Source: an uncultured Lachnospiraceae bacterium (GTDB lineage Bacteria > Bacillota > Clostridia > Lachnospirales > Lachnospiraceae). From it: a stretch of 64,000 nt of DNA. This document shows, one piece after another, positions 33,798 to 42,974 of this stretch. Numbering within the stretch: position 1 is the stretch's first letter; every line of letters starts with the position of its first letter. The position numbers and the translations under genes were made by a program. The notes beneath the pieces are model-generated. The model saw nothing but the letters and a program-made list of their open reading frames with translations, did no database searches and was not told the DNA's origin. The DNA lies in NCBI GenBank assembly GCA_934292725.1, contig CAKQXY010000014.1, positions 1 through 64,000 of the forward strand, in the 5' to 3' direction.

Positions 33798-34568
33798 ATG
33801 ACACAATACGAAGCAATAGGCAGACGCCATTCCGTCAGGCGTTTTCAGATGACAGCAATTGATCCGCATATCATGAAGCAGATTAATTGTTTCATTCAGA
33901 CACTGGCACCGCTGCATCCGCAGGCAGCGTACAGGATCGCCGTTGTGGAGGCATACAATACACAAAAGCATGTTTTTAAGGGCATGTTTTTGGCACAGGC
34001 ACCATATTATCTGGTGCTTTCAGCAAAGGATCATCCATTTGCGGCAGTCAATGCCGGATATGTGATGGAGCAGCTGGTTTTATATCTGGTATCAAAGGGC
34101 TTTGCTACATGTTATCTTGGAGATGCAAAGTCAAAGCCAGATCTTGACCAGTATCAGCCGATGATTGTTGTGGCATTTGGAAAGGCAGCGGCCACGGCAG
34201 TAAAAAAGCCGGCTAGCCGCAAAAAATTAACAGAGCTTGTGAATCAGCCGCCGGTAGCGCAGCAAAATGCCAGAAAAATTATCGAGGCAGCAAGGATTGC
34301 GCCATCTGCATTCAATCTCCAGCCTTGGCGTTTTATGCCGCAGGATGGAAAAATTCATATCTTTATGAAAAAAGAAAGTCTTATGCAGACAAAGCGCATG
34401 AAAGAGATGACGCTTCTTGATATGGGCATTGCGATGTGTCATATGGCGCTTGCGGCAGAAGAGCTTTGGCTTGATTGGCGTCTGTCAAGAGAAGATACGT
34501 CAAAGGAGCCGGTATGGAAGGGCTGCCAGTATGTGGCAACACTTTACTATGAGATAAAAAGCTTTTAA
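33798..34568 (+). CDS. Nitroreductase family protein (TM1586-type)
   Basis: A 256-residue flavoprotein with the nitroreductase fold. RRHSVRRFQM at the N-terminus is the FMN-contact motif, followed by APYYLVLSAKDH and VMEQLVLYLVSKGFATCYLG, with a second half-domain starting ARKIIEAARIAPSAFNLQPWRF. The two-lobed single chain resembles the TM1586 subgroup, which forms the dimer-like active site in one polypeptide. It reduces an unknown substrate using NAD(P)H. GAAAGGCTGG upstream serves as ribosome binding site; it is translationally close to pepF. Confidence 0.82.
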   Translation: MTQYEAIGRRHSVRRFQMTAIDPHIMKQINCFIQTLAPLHPQAAYRIAVVEAYNTQKHVFKGMFLAQAPYYLVLSAKDHPFAAVNAGYVMEQLVLYLVSKGFATCYLGDAKSKPDLDQYQPMIVVAFGKAAATAVKKPASRKKLTELVNQPPVAQQNARKIIEAARIAPSAFNLQPWRFMPQDGKIHIFMKKESLMQTKRMKEMTLLDMGIAMCHMALAAEELWLDWRLSREDTSKEPVWKGCQYVATLYYEIKSF

Positions 34569-34608
34569 CTTTTGTTCGTTCATAAAATTTTCGCACCGCG
34601 CATAAAGT

Positions 34609-35865
34609 ATGTTAGAAAATGCAAAGCGGTGGGTGAATCCTATAAACACAAGTAATAAAGCAAAGAAAATAAGACGAAGCATGATGGCAGGACTGGCAGC
34701 ATTTGCTGTGGCAGTCCTGCTGTTTGCACAGATCGTATTGTCTGCTGATGAAGCAAAAATGCCAGCGCAGGAATCACTCTATGCCAGATCAGCTGCATTA
34801 ATTGATGGAGATACTGGCAGACTGCTTTACGGCAAAGAGGAAAATGTGATCCTTCCTATGGCAAGCACGACAAAGATTATGACATGCATTCTTGTGCTTG
34901 AGATGATGGAGCCAGAAGAAATATGCACAGCCTCTGCCTATGCTGCCTCACAGCCGCAGGTGCATCTTGGAGTGCAAAAAGGCTGGTCATTTCGCTGTGA
35001 GGATCTTTTATATTCATTGATGTTAGAAAGCCATAACGATACGGCTGTCATCTTGGCAGAGGCAGCAGCAGGAAGTGTAGAGGGCTTTGCCACATGGATG
35101 AATAAAAAGGCAAAAGAGATCGGGCTTAGTCAGACACATTTTGTCACACCAAATGGGTTAGATGATGAGGCACATTATACAACGGCAAAAGAGCTTGCGC
35201 TTCTTCTTCGCTATTGCATTCGTACATCGCCAAAAAGCAAAGAATTTCTAACTATCACGCGTACAGCGCAGTATGAATTTACCGATACGACGGGGAAGTA
35301 TTCATTTTCAGTGTATAACCATAATGCATTTTTGCAGATGATGGACGGTGCGCTGACTGGGAAGACTGGATTTACAGGAAAAGCAGGATATTGTTATGTC
35401 GGTGCCCTAGAAAGAGATGGGCGTCTTTATATAGTATCGCTTCTTGCATGTGGTTGGCCGGGAAATAAAAGCTATAAATGGTCTGATACAAAAAAGCTTA
35501 TGAATTATGGGCTGGCAGCTTATGAAACAAAAAAGCTTGAGACGCCGGCAGTACCAAAAATGAGCGCAGTAGTTATTGATGGTGTATATGACTGGACTAA
35601 GCAGACAAAGTCGCAGGTAGAGTTAATATGTCCCGATGCACCAGATAAATATCAGGTGCTTGCAAAAGATGGAGAGAAAATTGAAATTCAAATAAGAGCC
35701 AGAAAAGAGCTTGCATCACCTGTCTTAGAAGGTGAAGTTTGCGGTGAAGTCTCCTTTTGGCTTAGTGAGGTATGTTTAGGTACATATCCAATTTATCCGG
35801 CACAGGCAGTAGACAGACGCGCATTTGTCTGGTATATTATGCGTGTACTTTCTTTGCTGCTGTAA
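34609..35865 (+). CDS. D-alanyl-D-alanine carboxypeptidase (S11, DacF/DacB-like)
   Basis: A 418-residue low-molecular-weight PBP. A signal peptide lies near residues 25-46 (GLAAFAVAVLLFAQIVLSA). The active-site Ser-x-x-Lys is STTK (near 86-89), SHN is near 141-143 and KTG is near 252-254, with a C-terminal beta-domain. It trims the terminal D-Ala from peptidoglycan stem peptides. The C-terminus has a hydrophobic end (VWYIMRVLSLLL) that may anchor it. Start choice is uncertain: ATG 34609 has no clear ribosome binding site, and ATG 34681 would start at the signal peptide. SpoIIG-period or vegetative use is not distinguishable. Confidence 0.88.
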   Translation: MLENAKRWVNPINTSNKAKKIRRSMMAGLAAFAVAVLLFAQIVLSADEAKMPAQESLYARSAALIDGDTGRLLYGKEENVILPMASTTKIMTCILVLEMMEPEEICTASAYAASQPQVHLGVQKGWSFRCEDLLYSLMLESHNDTAVILAEAAAGSVEGFATWMNKKAKEIGLSQTHFVTPNGLDDEAHYTTAKELALLLRYCIRTSPKSKEFLTITRTAQYEFTDTTGKYSFSVYNHNAFLQMMDGALTGKTGFTGKAGYCYVGALERDGRLYIVSLLACGWPGNKSYKWSDTKKLMNYGLAAYETKKLETPAVPKMSAVVIDGVYDWTKQTKSQVELICPDAPDKYQVLAKDGEKIEIQIRARKELASPVLEGEVCGEVSFWLSEVCLGTYPIYPAQAVDRRAFVWYIMRVLSLLL

Positions 35866-35892
35866 TTTGTTAAAAAAATCAGGCGGTATAAG

Positions 35893-36135
35893 ATGAGTAG
35901 ATTAGACAGAGAAAAAAAGCTGATGGTTGTATTTCCGACAACTACAGATGCCATGCATATGCAGCAGGCAGCCACAAAGTATAAGTTTCCAGGACGCATG
36001 ATACCGCTTCCAAGCGGACTAGAGGCTGGATGTGGGCTTGCATGGTGCACATTGCCAGAACAAAAAAATATGCTTGAGGCACTGACAGCAGAGCTTGGAA
36101 TCAACACACAAGGCTTTTTTGAAAAGGAATGGTGA
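35893..36135 (+). CDS. DUF3343 family small protein
   Basis: An 80-residue protein matching DUF3343 (putative Se/S carrier-like): a short alpha/beta unit with MVVFPTTTDAMHMQQAA, PGRMIPLPSGLEAGCGLAWC with two closely spaced Cys, and a final helix. The Cys residues recall the carriers found beside selenium or sulfur-transfer genes; no such genes are next to it here. Its end overlaps the deacetylase start region by a few bases, and the order carboxypeptidase, DUF3343, PdaA-like suggests an operon. Function is not established. Confidence 0.78.
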   Translation: MSRLDREKKLMVVFPTTTDAMHMQQAATKYKFPGRMIPLPSGLEAGCGLAWCTLPEQKNMLEALTAELGINTQGFFEKEW

Positions 36136-36146
36136 AAGGAACAATG

Positions 36147-37424
36147 ATGAGAAATTGGAAATTGAGAAGCAGTGTAATTGTACTTGCAGCAGTAATGATG
36201 GCTTCGTCAGGATGTGGCAAAAAAAATAATGATACAGCAAGTCTTCCGCAGCTGCCAAGCCAGACACAAACACAAGAGCAGACACAAGAACAAACACAAG
36301 AACAAACAATTGCTCAGACTATACCTGTAACAACAGAGGAAGAGGCAATTCCAGTTCCAGTAGCGCCTGGAGAAGTAAATGTATCATCATCTTCATCAGC
36401 AAGCGCGTCAAGCTTGGCAGCTGCATCTTCACAGGCTGTACAGGCAGAAGATGGCTACGAGCCGCGAGACGAGGAAGTTTATGCGACACAAAAGGTTAAT
36501 ATTCGCGAGGCAGCTTCAACAGATGCAGCAAAGGCAGGCTCTCTTGAGGCAGGTGCATCCATTCACAGAATAGGCTACACTGCAGAGTGGAGTAAGGTAG
36601 AATATAACGGCGCAACATGTTACATCGCAAGTGAATATCTGTCCGATAAGGCACCAGAAACTGTAAATCAGCAGGTACAGGCACCAAGCGCAGCTACAGA
36701 GCTTTGGAGTGGTGATTTAAGTACACTTAGCACAAATGAGTTCAGCGGAATTGCAGATTATAAGGATCGCGATGCGTTAAATGTTCCGAATGGCTGCTAT
36801 TACTTAAAGAAGCTGTATGGAAAGTATAATGCAAAGTTTATTGAAGATACATCAAAGAAAGTAATTTATCTGACCATGGACGAGGGATATGAGGCAGGCT
36901 TTACACCTCAGATTCTTCAGACACTTCGCGAGAAGAACGTAAAAGCAACCTTCTTTGTCACAAAAGAATTTTATGACAGCAATCCAGAGTACATTAAACA
37001 GATGATTGATGATGGCCACACTGTAGGAAATCACACCTGCAACCACAAGAATATGCCATCGCTTTCACTTGAGGAGCAGACAAACGAGATCATGGTTCTT
37101 CACAACCTGGTTAAAGACAACTTTGGTTATGAGATGAAGCTGTTTAGATTCCCAGAGGGTTCTACAAGTGAGCAGTCATTAGGTCTTGTAGAAAGCCTCG
37201 GCTACCAGAGCGTATTCTGGAGCTTCCACTATTTAGATTACAACTCCGATGCTCAGAAAGATCCGGCAGAGACATTGCAGCTTTGCATGGACAGCATTCA
37301 TCCGGGTGCAATCTATCTGCTTCATGCAAAATCAGCGACAAACACACAGATCCTTGGAGAATGGATTGATGCAGTGCGCGCCGCAGGATATGAATTTGGA
37401 GGCGGACTGCCGACTACGTGGTAA
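36147..37424 (+). CDS. PdaA-like polysaccharide deacetylase lipoprotein with SH3 domain
   Basis: A 425-residue exported lipoprotein. A signal peptide ends in the lipobox ASSGC (Cys near 23). A Gln/Thr- and Ser-rich linker (about 30-105) precedes an SH3b-like domain (KVNIREAASTD, VEYNGATCYIASEYL, about 110-165). A NodB deacetylase domain (about 240-420) follows with YLTMDEGYEAG, FFVTKEF, NHTCNHKNMPS and HPGAIYLLHAKS. The DEGY and HPGAIYLLH motifs are those of PdaA-type enzymes, which deacetylate MurNAc for spore-cortex delta-lactam synthesis. The metal site is intact apart from Glu for the second Asp, as is usual in PdaA. ATG 36147 gives the best Shine-Dalgarno spacing. Confidence 0.9.
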   Translation: MRNWKLRSSVIVLAAVMMASSGCGKKNNDTASLPQLPSQTQTQEQTQEQTQEQTIAQTIPVTTEEEAIPVPVAPGEVNVSSSSSASASSLAAASSQAVQAEDGYEPRDEEVYATQKVNIREAASTDAAKAGSLEAGASIHRIGYTAEWSKVEYNGATCYIASEYLSDKAPETVNQQVQAPSAATELWSGDLSTLSTNEFSGIADYKDRDALNVPNGCYYLKKLYGKYNAKFIEDTSKKVIYLTMDEGYEAGFTPQILQTLREKNVKATFFVTKEFYDSNPEYIKQMIDDGHTVGNHTCNHKNMPSLSLEEQTNEIMVLHNLVKDNFGYEMKLFRFPEGSTSEQSLGLVESLGYQSVFWSFHYLDYNSDAQKDPAETLQLCMDSIHPGAIYLLHAKSATNTQILGEWIDAVRAAGYEFGGGLPTTW

Positions 37425-37428
37425 CTAT

Positions 37429-37473
37429 AAAAAATCCCCTGATAGAGGAGAAATCCTCTACCGGGGGATTTTT
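37429..37473. terminator. Bidirectional terminator between the PdaA-like and M18 peptidase genes
   Basis: AAAAAATCCCC (37429-37439) pairs with GGGGGATTTTT (37463-37473), with an inner TAGAGGA-GAAA-TCCTCTA stem. A-run and T-run flanks serve both converging genes. Confidence 0.9.
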
Positions 37474-37486
37474 ATGTTTGAAATAT

Positions 37487-38881
37487 TTATTTCTCTGCGC
37501 GAAGGAATGCTTCGTATCCGCGGCATGTCTCGTAAACGTCGATCTTACTTACAACTTCCCACGGTGCGTGCATGTTAAGAACCGGAACGCCACAGTCGAT
37601 AACTTCCATGTTCAGGTTTGCAAGGATATAAGCGATAGTTCCGCCGCCTCCCTGATCAACCTTTCCAAGCTCACTAGTCTGGAAGAATACGCCTGCATCA
37701 TCCATTACCTTTCTAAGGTAAGCGATATACTCTGCATTAGCGTCGTTGCAGCCGCTCTTTCCGCGAGCACCAGTATACTTATTGAATGTGAAGCCTCTTC
37801 CACAGAAAGCGCTGTTCTTTCTCTCATTTACCTCTGGGTAATTTGGATCAAATGCAGCACTTACGTCAGATGAGAGCATCTTGGAGTTTTGCAGACAGCG
37901 GCGAAGAATAAGATCGCTGTAGGATGCGCTAGTCAGTGCAATAAGCTCAGCAACGACATTCTCGAAGAAACGGGAATGCATACCAGTAGCACCGTTGCTT
38001 CCAACCTCTTCCTTATCAACAAGCAGACAGCAGCTTGTATGTACAGGATTCTCTACCTTAAGCATAGCAGCAAGAGAAGTGTAGGAGCATACACGGTCAT
38101 CATGGCCATAGCCCATGATCATGCTGCGGTCAAGTCCATAATCTCTTGCAGGACCAGCCGGAACGATCTCAAGCTCAGCAGACAGGAAATCTTCTTCCTC
38201 AATGTCATACTTTTCCTTTAACATAGAAAGGATCAGCTCCTTAACAGGCTCCTTGCAGTCATCAGCAGCATTCATAACAGGGCGGCTTCCAACAGTCAGA
38301 TTTAACTTCTCGCCCTCGATTGCCTTAGAGAGAGTCTTAGCCATCTGATCACCAGATAAGTGAATCAAAAGATCAGAGATACCAAGTACCGGATCAGACG
38401 GATCCTCACCGATTACAACATTGACAACAGTGCCGTCTTTCTTTGCAACAACACCGTGAAGAGCAAGCGGAAGAGCAACCCACTGATACTTCTTGATTCC
38501 GCCATAGTAGTGTGTATCAAGAAGAGCAAAATCCTCATCCTGATAAAGAGGATTCTGCTTAACATCAATACGAGGAGAGTCAATGTGTGCACCAAGGATA
38601 TGCATACCCTTTTCCATCGGCTCAGTACCAACTACAAACAAAGCAAGTGTCTTGCCCATGTTGTTGGCATAAACCTTATCGCCAGCCTTTAATGGTGTGC
38701 CAGCCTCGATACAGTCATTTAAGTTCTTGTATCCAGCAGCCTCAGCCAGACGAATACTTTCCTCTACGCACTCACGCTCTGTCTTGCAGTCGGAGATGAA
38801 TTTGATATAATCAGCGCAGAGTGCATTTACCTGTGCGAGCTTTGCTTCGTCGCAGGATTTCCATGCATTTTTACGTTCCAT
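37487..38881 (-). CDS. M18 family aminopeptidase
   Basis: A 464-residue zinc aminopeptidase of the M18 (aspartyl aminopeptidase/ApeB) group. Features are LGAHIDSPRIDVKQNPLY with a zinc His-Asp, the metal-binding VDKEEVGSNGATGMHSRF, MLSSDVSAAFDPNYPE, and the C-terminal catalytic region with MHAPWEVVSKIDVY. It removes N-terminal residues from peptides in the cytoplasm. Length is typical (430-480). It is transcribed alone from a promoter at 38939-38967, divergent from the decarboxylase cluster. Confidence 0.94.
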   Translation of the reverse strand: MERKNAWKSCDEAKLAQVNALCADYIKFISDCKTERECVEESIRLAEAAGYKNLNDCIEAGTPLKAGDKVYANNMGKTLALFVVGTEPMEKGMHILGAHIDSPRIDVKQNPLYQDEDFALLDTHYYGGIKKYQWVALPLALHGVVAKKDGTVVNVVIGEDPSDPVLGISDLLIHLSGDQMAKTLSKAIEGEKLNLTVGSRPVMNAADDCKEPVKELILSMLKEKYDIEEEDFLSAELEIVPAGPARDYGLDRSMIMGYGHDDRVCSYTSLAAMLKVENPVHTSCCLLVDKEEVGSNGATGMHSRFFENVVAELIALTSASYSDLILRRCLQNSKMLSSDVSAAFDPNYPEVNERKNSAFCGRGFTFNKYTGARGKSGCNDANAEYIAYLRKVMDDAGVFFQTSELGKVDQGGGGTIAYILANLNMEVIDCGVPVLNMHAPWEVVSKIDVYETCRGYEAFLRAEK

Positions 38882-38938
38882 AACAAATACTTCCTTTCTT
38901 TTTGGGGAAACATAAAGTGTCCCTTATCATTCTTATTC

Positions 38939-38967
38939 ATTATATCATAGGAAATGAAGTTTGTCTT
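38939..38967 (-). promoter_or_regulatory. Promoter for the M18 aminopeptidase gene
   Basis: Read on the minus strand: AAGACA (38962-38967), 17-nt spacer, TATAAT (38939-38944). Confidence 0.65.
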
Positions 38968-38997
38968 ATTAAAAGTACAAAAAATTGCAAATTCTTA

Positions 38998-39026
38998 TTG
39001 AATTATTCGCTCAAAAACGATACAAT
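38998..39026 (+). promoter_or_regulatory. Promoter of the sodium-pump decarboxylase/transcarboxylase cluster
   Basis: TTGAAT (38998-39003), 17-nt spacer, TACAAT (39021-39026), 59 nt before the carboxyltransferase start. Confidence 0.68.
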
Positions 39027-39084
39027 GTTAAATGGCAGAAGATGGTTTTAACCATTAGAATAAAAAATTAAACGGAGGACGAAT

Positions 39085-40524
39085 ATGAGTACAACATCAC
39101 AGAATTCAGCAAGCAGCCGTATCAGTGCTTTGCTTGATGACAACAGTTTTGTTGAGATCGGCGGATCAGTTACTGCCAGAAATACCGATTTCAATTTGCA
39201 GAACAAAGAAACACCTGCAGATGGAGTATTAACAGGATATGGTACTATTGATGGTGCCCTTGTCTATGTTTACAGCCAGGACGCAACTGTTCTGGGCGGT
39301 TCCATCGGAGAAATGCACGCAAAGAAGATTGTAAAGCTTTACAGCCTTGCAATGAAGGTAGGTGCACCGGTAATCGGTTTGGTAGACTGTGCAGGAATGA
39401 GATTAGAGGAGGCTACCGATGCATTAGAGGCATTTGGTAAGCTGTATGAGTGCCAGGCACTTGCATCTGGCGTAGTTCCACAGATCACAGCAGTTTTCGG
39501 AACCTGCGGCGGCGGTATGGCAGTAGTTCCGGCTCTGACTGATTTCACATTTATGGAGGCAAAGAACGCAAAGCTGTTCGTTAATTCTCCAAACGCATTA
39601 GAGGGCAACAAGACTGAGAATACAGCAAACGCAGCATTCCAGAGCAGCGAGGCTGGTATGGTAGATGTAGTTGCACAGGAAGATGAGCTGTTAGAGAGCA
39701 TCCGTACCTTAGTAAGCATCCTGCCGGCAAACAACGAGGATGATATGTCCTACAGCGAGTGCACAGATGACTTGAATCGTGCATGTACAGATCTTGAGGC
39801 ATCTGCAGCAGATCCGGCACTTAGCCTGCCAATGATCTCTGATGACAGCTTCTTCTTCGAGGTAAAGAAGGATTACGCAAAGGATATGGTAACTGGCTTT
39901 ATCCGCTTAAACGGAAACACCATCGGCGCAATTGCAAACCGTACTGCTTTATATGACGAAGAGGGCAAGGAGGCTGAGACCTTTGACGGTACCTTAAGCG
40001 CAGAGGGCGCTGAGAAGGCAGCAGAGTTTGTAAACTTCTGTGACGCATTCTCTATCCCGGTTTTAACACTGACAAATGTTACCGGCTACAAGGCAACAAA
40101 GTGCCAGGAGAAGAGAATTGCAAAGGCAGCTGCAAAGCTGATTTATGCATTCCATGATATGACTGCTCCAAAGGTAAATGTAATCGTAGGCGCAGCAAAC
40201 GGAACAGCATCCTTAGCAATGAACAACAGCGCAGATATGACATATGCATGGCCGCAGGCTACCATCGGCATGATGGATCCGGTAAGTGCAGCAAAGATCA
40301 TGTATGCAGATGAGATCGCAAAGGCAGATGATAAGAATGCTCTTATAAGCGAGAAGGCAGCAGCTTACGCTAAGCTTCAGGCAAGTGCAGAGTCTGCAGC
40401 TAAGAGAGGCTATGTAGACAGCATTATCGCTCCGGAAACTACAAGACAGATCGCTGCAGCAGCATTTGAAATGCTGTTTACAAAGAGAGAGGACCGTCCG
40501 GCAAAGAAGCACGGTACCGTTTAA
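39085..40524 (+). CDS. Acyl-CoA carboxyltransferase subunit (MmdA/12S type)
   Basis: A 479-residue crotonase-fold carboxyltransferase, with an N-terminal half (SRISALLDDNSFVEIG, GVLTGYGTIDG, VYSQDATVLGGSIGEMHAKKIVKL, FGTCGGGMAVVPALTDFTFM) and a C-terminal half (VTGFIRLNGNTIGAIANRT, FVNFCDAFSIPVLTLTNVTGY, WPQATIGMM). These are the two acyl-CoA/biotin half-sites of the MmdA and propionyl-CoA carboxylase beta families. It moves CO2 between a carboxyl-CoA (probably methylmalonyl-CoA) and biotin. It is a little shorter than usual (about 510) and the half-site loops are diverged. It heads the cluster with OadG, biotin carrier, OadB and an OadA-type subunit. Confidence 0.88.
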   Translation: MSTTSQNSASSRISALLDDNSFVEIGGSVTARNTDFNLQNKETPADGVLTGYGTIDGALVYVYSQDATVLGGSIGEMHAKKIVKLYSLAMKVGAPVIGLVDCAGMRLEEATDALEAFGKLYECQALASGVVPQITAVFGTCGGGMAVVPALTDFTFMEAKNAKLFVNSPNALEGNKTENTANAAFQSSEAGMVDVVAQEDELLESIRTLVSILPANNEDDMSYSECTDDLNRACTDLEASAADPALSLPMISDDSFFFEVKKDYAKDMVTGFIRLNGNTIGAIANRTALYDEEGKEAETFDGTLSAEGAEKAAEFVNFCDAFSIPVLTLTNVTGYKATKCQEKRIAKAAAKLIYAFHDMTAPKVNVIVGAANGTASLAMNNSADMTYAWPQATIGMMDPVSAAKIMYADEIAKADDKNALISEKAAAYAKLQASAESAAKRGYVDSIIAPETTRQIAAAAFEMLFTKREDRPAKKHGTV

Positions 40525-40603
40525 TCCAGAAACACAGTACCGTGTGAACACATCGCGGATTAATGATCCCCTATGTGTGTACGGGGTGGAATGAGAGGTA
40601 GAT

Positions 40604-41362
40604 ATGAAAAGAAAGTTAGCAGTATTATTAAGTGTGCTGCTGTGTGCGTTTGGGCTGACTGCCTGCTCCTCATCCAGTGCTTCTGATACAGCAAGTGAGG
40701 ACATGGCTGTCTACAAGACAGAGGCAGTTGCACTCATTGATACACTTGTAAATGAGCAGAAAACACTTGACGAGTTAAAGGCTGAGGCAAATGACGAGGA
40801 TGAGGCCGCTGCATTTGAGGCTGGTTTTTCAGCGTGGGAAGATGCAAAGGAAGAACTCGGCGCAGTTAGCGAGATCAAAGAAGATTCTGCTGATGTCAGC
40901 TACGAAAACCAGAACAAGCTTTATGTTGTCAGTGTAGACGGAACCTTTGACAAGCGTGATGCAGTTGTCACTGTTACCTTTGATAAGAAGGGAAATTTAA
41001 GTTCTGTTGCATTCAACGGTGTTTATACACTTGGCGAGAAGATGTCAAAGGCAGCCTTAAATACCGTTATGGGTCTGGCAGTCGTATTCGTTATGCTGAT
41101 CTTCATCAGCTTGATCATCTACTGCTTCAAGTTTATCCATGAGGCAGAGGAAAGAGCAGCCGCAAAGAAGAAGGCCGCTGAGCCTGCTCCAGCACCGGCA
41201 CCTGCACCAGCAGTAGAAGAAACAGTAGAAGAAGAGGACGATCTTGAGCTTGTAGCTGTTATTGCAGCAGCAATCGCAGCAAGTGAAGGTACCGATCCGA
41301 ATGGTCTGGTAGTTCGTTCTATTAAGAGAGTTGGCAAGACAAACAACTGGAAAAGAGCATAA
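40604..41362 (+). CDS. Lipoprotein-OadG fusion (decarboxylase gamma-type subunit)
   Basis: A 252-residue protein. A lipoprotein signal peptide with lipobox LTAC (Cys near 21) leads into a small extracytoplasmic domain (about 30-145, DMAVYKTEAVALID to VAFNGVYTLGEKM). A membrane span (about 153-175, TVMGLAVVFVMLIFISLII) matches OadG, followed by a cytoplasmic Ala/Pro/Glu linker and a C-terminus ending NGLVVRSIKRVGKTNNWKRA, typical of OadG-family ends. OadG assembles and zinc-loads the Na+-translocating decarboxylase. Classic OadG is only about 80-110 residues, so the lipid-anchored outer domain is an addition whose role is unknown. Confidence 0.8.
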   Translation: MKRKLAVLLSVLLCAFGLTACSSSSASDTASEDMAVYKTEAVALIDTLVNEQKTLDELKAEANDEDEAAAFEAGFSAWEDAKEELGAVSEIKEDSADVSYENQNKLYVVSVDGTFDKRDAVVTVTFDKKGNLSSVAFNGVYTLGEKMSKAALNTVMGLAVVFVMLIFISLIIYCFKFIHEAEERAAAKKKAAEPAPAPAPAPAVEETVEEEDDLELVAVIAAAIAASEGTDPNGLVVRSIKRVGKTNNWKRA

Positions 41363-41394
41363 AAGCAGCCGCAAAGCGGCAGAAGGAGATTAAG

Positions 41395-41760
41395 ATGAAA
41401 AATTATACCATTACTGTAAATGGCAATGTATATGAAGTAACTGTTGAAGAAGGAACCGGATCCGCAGCAGCTGCAGCACCAAAGGCAGCTCCTAAGGCAG
41501 CACCGAAGGCTGCTCCAAAGGCAGCAGCACCGGCTGGCGCACAGGGTGCTGTAAAGATCAGCGCTCCAATGCCAGGTAAGATTCTTGGTGTTAAGGCAAA
41601 CGCTGGTGACGCTGTAAAGAAGGGTCAGGTAATCATTGTTCTTGAGGCTATGAAGATGGAGAACGATATCGTAGCACCTCAGGACGGAACCGTAGCTTCT
41701 ATCAATGTAACAGCAGGACAGTCCGTTGAGTCTGGCGCAGTACTTGCTACAATGAACTAA
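41395..41760 (+). CDS. Biotin carboxyl carrier subunit (1.3S/MmdC type)
   Basis: A 121-residue biotin carrier with a short N-terminal assembly motif (YTITVNGNVYEVTVEE), an Ala/Pro/Lys linker made of repeated KAAP units (about 25-47), and a biotinyl domain with EAMKMEND carrying the biotinylated Lys near 87. It shuttles CO2 between the carboxyltransferases and the OadB membrane pump. AGAAGGAG lies upstream. It lies 32 nt after the OadG-type gene and 63 nt before oadB, clearly in the same operon. Confidence 0.94.
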   Translation: MKNYTITVNGNVYEVTVEEGTGSAAAAAPKAAPKAAPKAAPKAAAPAGAQGAVKISAPMPGKILGVKANAGDAVKKGQVIIVLEAMKMENDIVAPQDGTVASINVTAGQSVESGAVLATMN

Positions 41761-41823
41761 TGAAGCTCCTACGTAAGTAGGTGAATCCTGCATATGCAGG
41801 AAATATACGGGAGGTATTAGACA

Positions 41824-42972
41824 ATGAGTTATGTAACTGAAACATTAGGCAATCTAATCCACCAGACCGCGTTCTTCAATCTGTCATGGGGCAACCTGTT
41901 AATGATCCTTGTTGCACTGGTATTCTTATATCTGGCAATCAAGAAGGGATACGAGCCGTTACTGCTTGTGCCGATCGCATTCGGTATGCTGCTTGTTAAC
42001 ATGTATCCAGAAATCATGGCAAACCCGGAAGACACTTCAAACGGTGTTGGAGGATTACTGCATTATTTCTATATTCTGGACGAGTGGAGTATTCTGCCGT
42101 CTCTGATCTTCATGGGTGTTGGTGCGATGACTGACTTCGGTCCGCTGATCGCAAACCCAATCAGCTTTTTGATGGGTGCTGCTGCACAGCTTGGTATTTA
42201 CCTGGCTTACTTTATGGCAATCCTTATGGGATTCTCTGATAAGGCAGCTGCAGCAATCTCTATCATTGGCGGTGCTGACGGCCCGACCTCTATCTTCCTT
42301 TGCGGTAAGTTAGGACAGACCCAGTACATGGGTCCAATCGCCGTTGCTGCATATTCTTACATGTCTCTTGTTCCGATCATTCAGCCGCCGATCATGAAGG
42401 CACTGACTACAGAGGAAGAGAGAAAGATCAAGATGGAGCAGCTTCGTCCGGTATCAAAGCTGGAGAGAATCCTGTTCCCGATCATCGTAACAATCGTTGT
42501 TGTTTTGATTCTTCCAAGTACTGCACCGCTTATCGGTATGCTTATGCTTGGTAATTTGTTCCGCGAGAGTGGTGTTGTTAAGCAGCTTACTGAGACAGCT
42601 TCCAACGCACTTATGTATATCGTAGTTATCCTTCTTGGTACTTCTGTAGGTGCATCCACCAGTGCAGAGGCATTCTTAAAGATGGATACCTTAAAGATCG
42701 TTGCACTTGGTATGATCGCCTTCGCATTTGGTACCGCAGGCGGTGTCCTTCTTGGAAAGCTTTTGTGCAAGGTTACAAAGGGCAAGATCAATCCACTTAT
42801 CGGTTCCGCAGGTGTATCTGCCGTTCCGATGGCAGCACGTGTATCACAGAAGGTTGGTGCAGAGGCAGATCCGAGCAACTTCCTTTTGATGCATGCAATG
42901 GGACCAAACGTAGCCGGTGTTATCGGTACGGCCGTTGCGGCAGGTACATTTATGGCAATATTTGGAGTATGA
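41824..42972 (+). CDS. Na+-translocating decarboxylase beta subunit (OadB/MmdB/GcdB)
   Basis: A 382-residue polytopic protein with about nine to eleven spans. Conserved features are EWSILPSLIFMGVGAMTDFGPLIANP with the ion-path Asp, AAAISIIGGADGPTSIF, YSYMSLVPIIQPPIMKALTT with the key Ser/Tyr, GMLMLGNLFRESGVV and the C-terminal MHAMGPNVAGVIGTAVAAG. It decarboxylates carboxybiotin and exports Na+. The cytoplasmic partners are encoded on either side. The sequence does not tell whether oxaloacetate, methylmalonyl-CoA or another acid is the physiological donor. Confidence 0.95.
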   Translation: MSYVTETLGNLIHQTAFFNLSWGNLLMILVALVFLYLAIKKGYEPLLLVPIAFGMLLVNMYPEIMANPEDTSNGVGGLLHYFYILDEWSILPSLIFMGVGAMTDFGPLIANPISFLMGAAAQLGIYLAYFMAILMGFSDKAAAAISIIGGADGPTSIFLCGKLGQTQYMGPIAVAAYSYMSLVPIIQPPIMKALTTEEERKIKMEQLRPVSKLERILFPIIVTIVVVLILPSTAPLIGMLMLGNLFRESGVVKQLTETASNALMYIVVILLGTSVGASTSAEAFLKMDTLKIVALGMIAFAFGTAGGVLLGKLLCKVTKGKINPLIGSAGVSAVPMAARVSQKVGAEADPSNFLLMHAMGPNVAGVIGTAVAAGTFMAIFGV

Positions 42973-42974
42973 TG

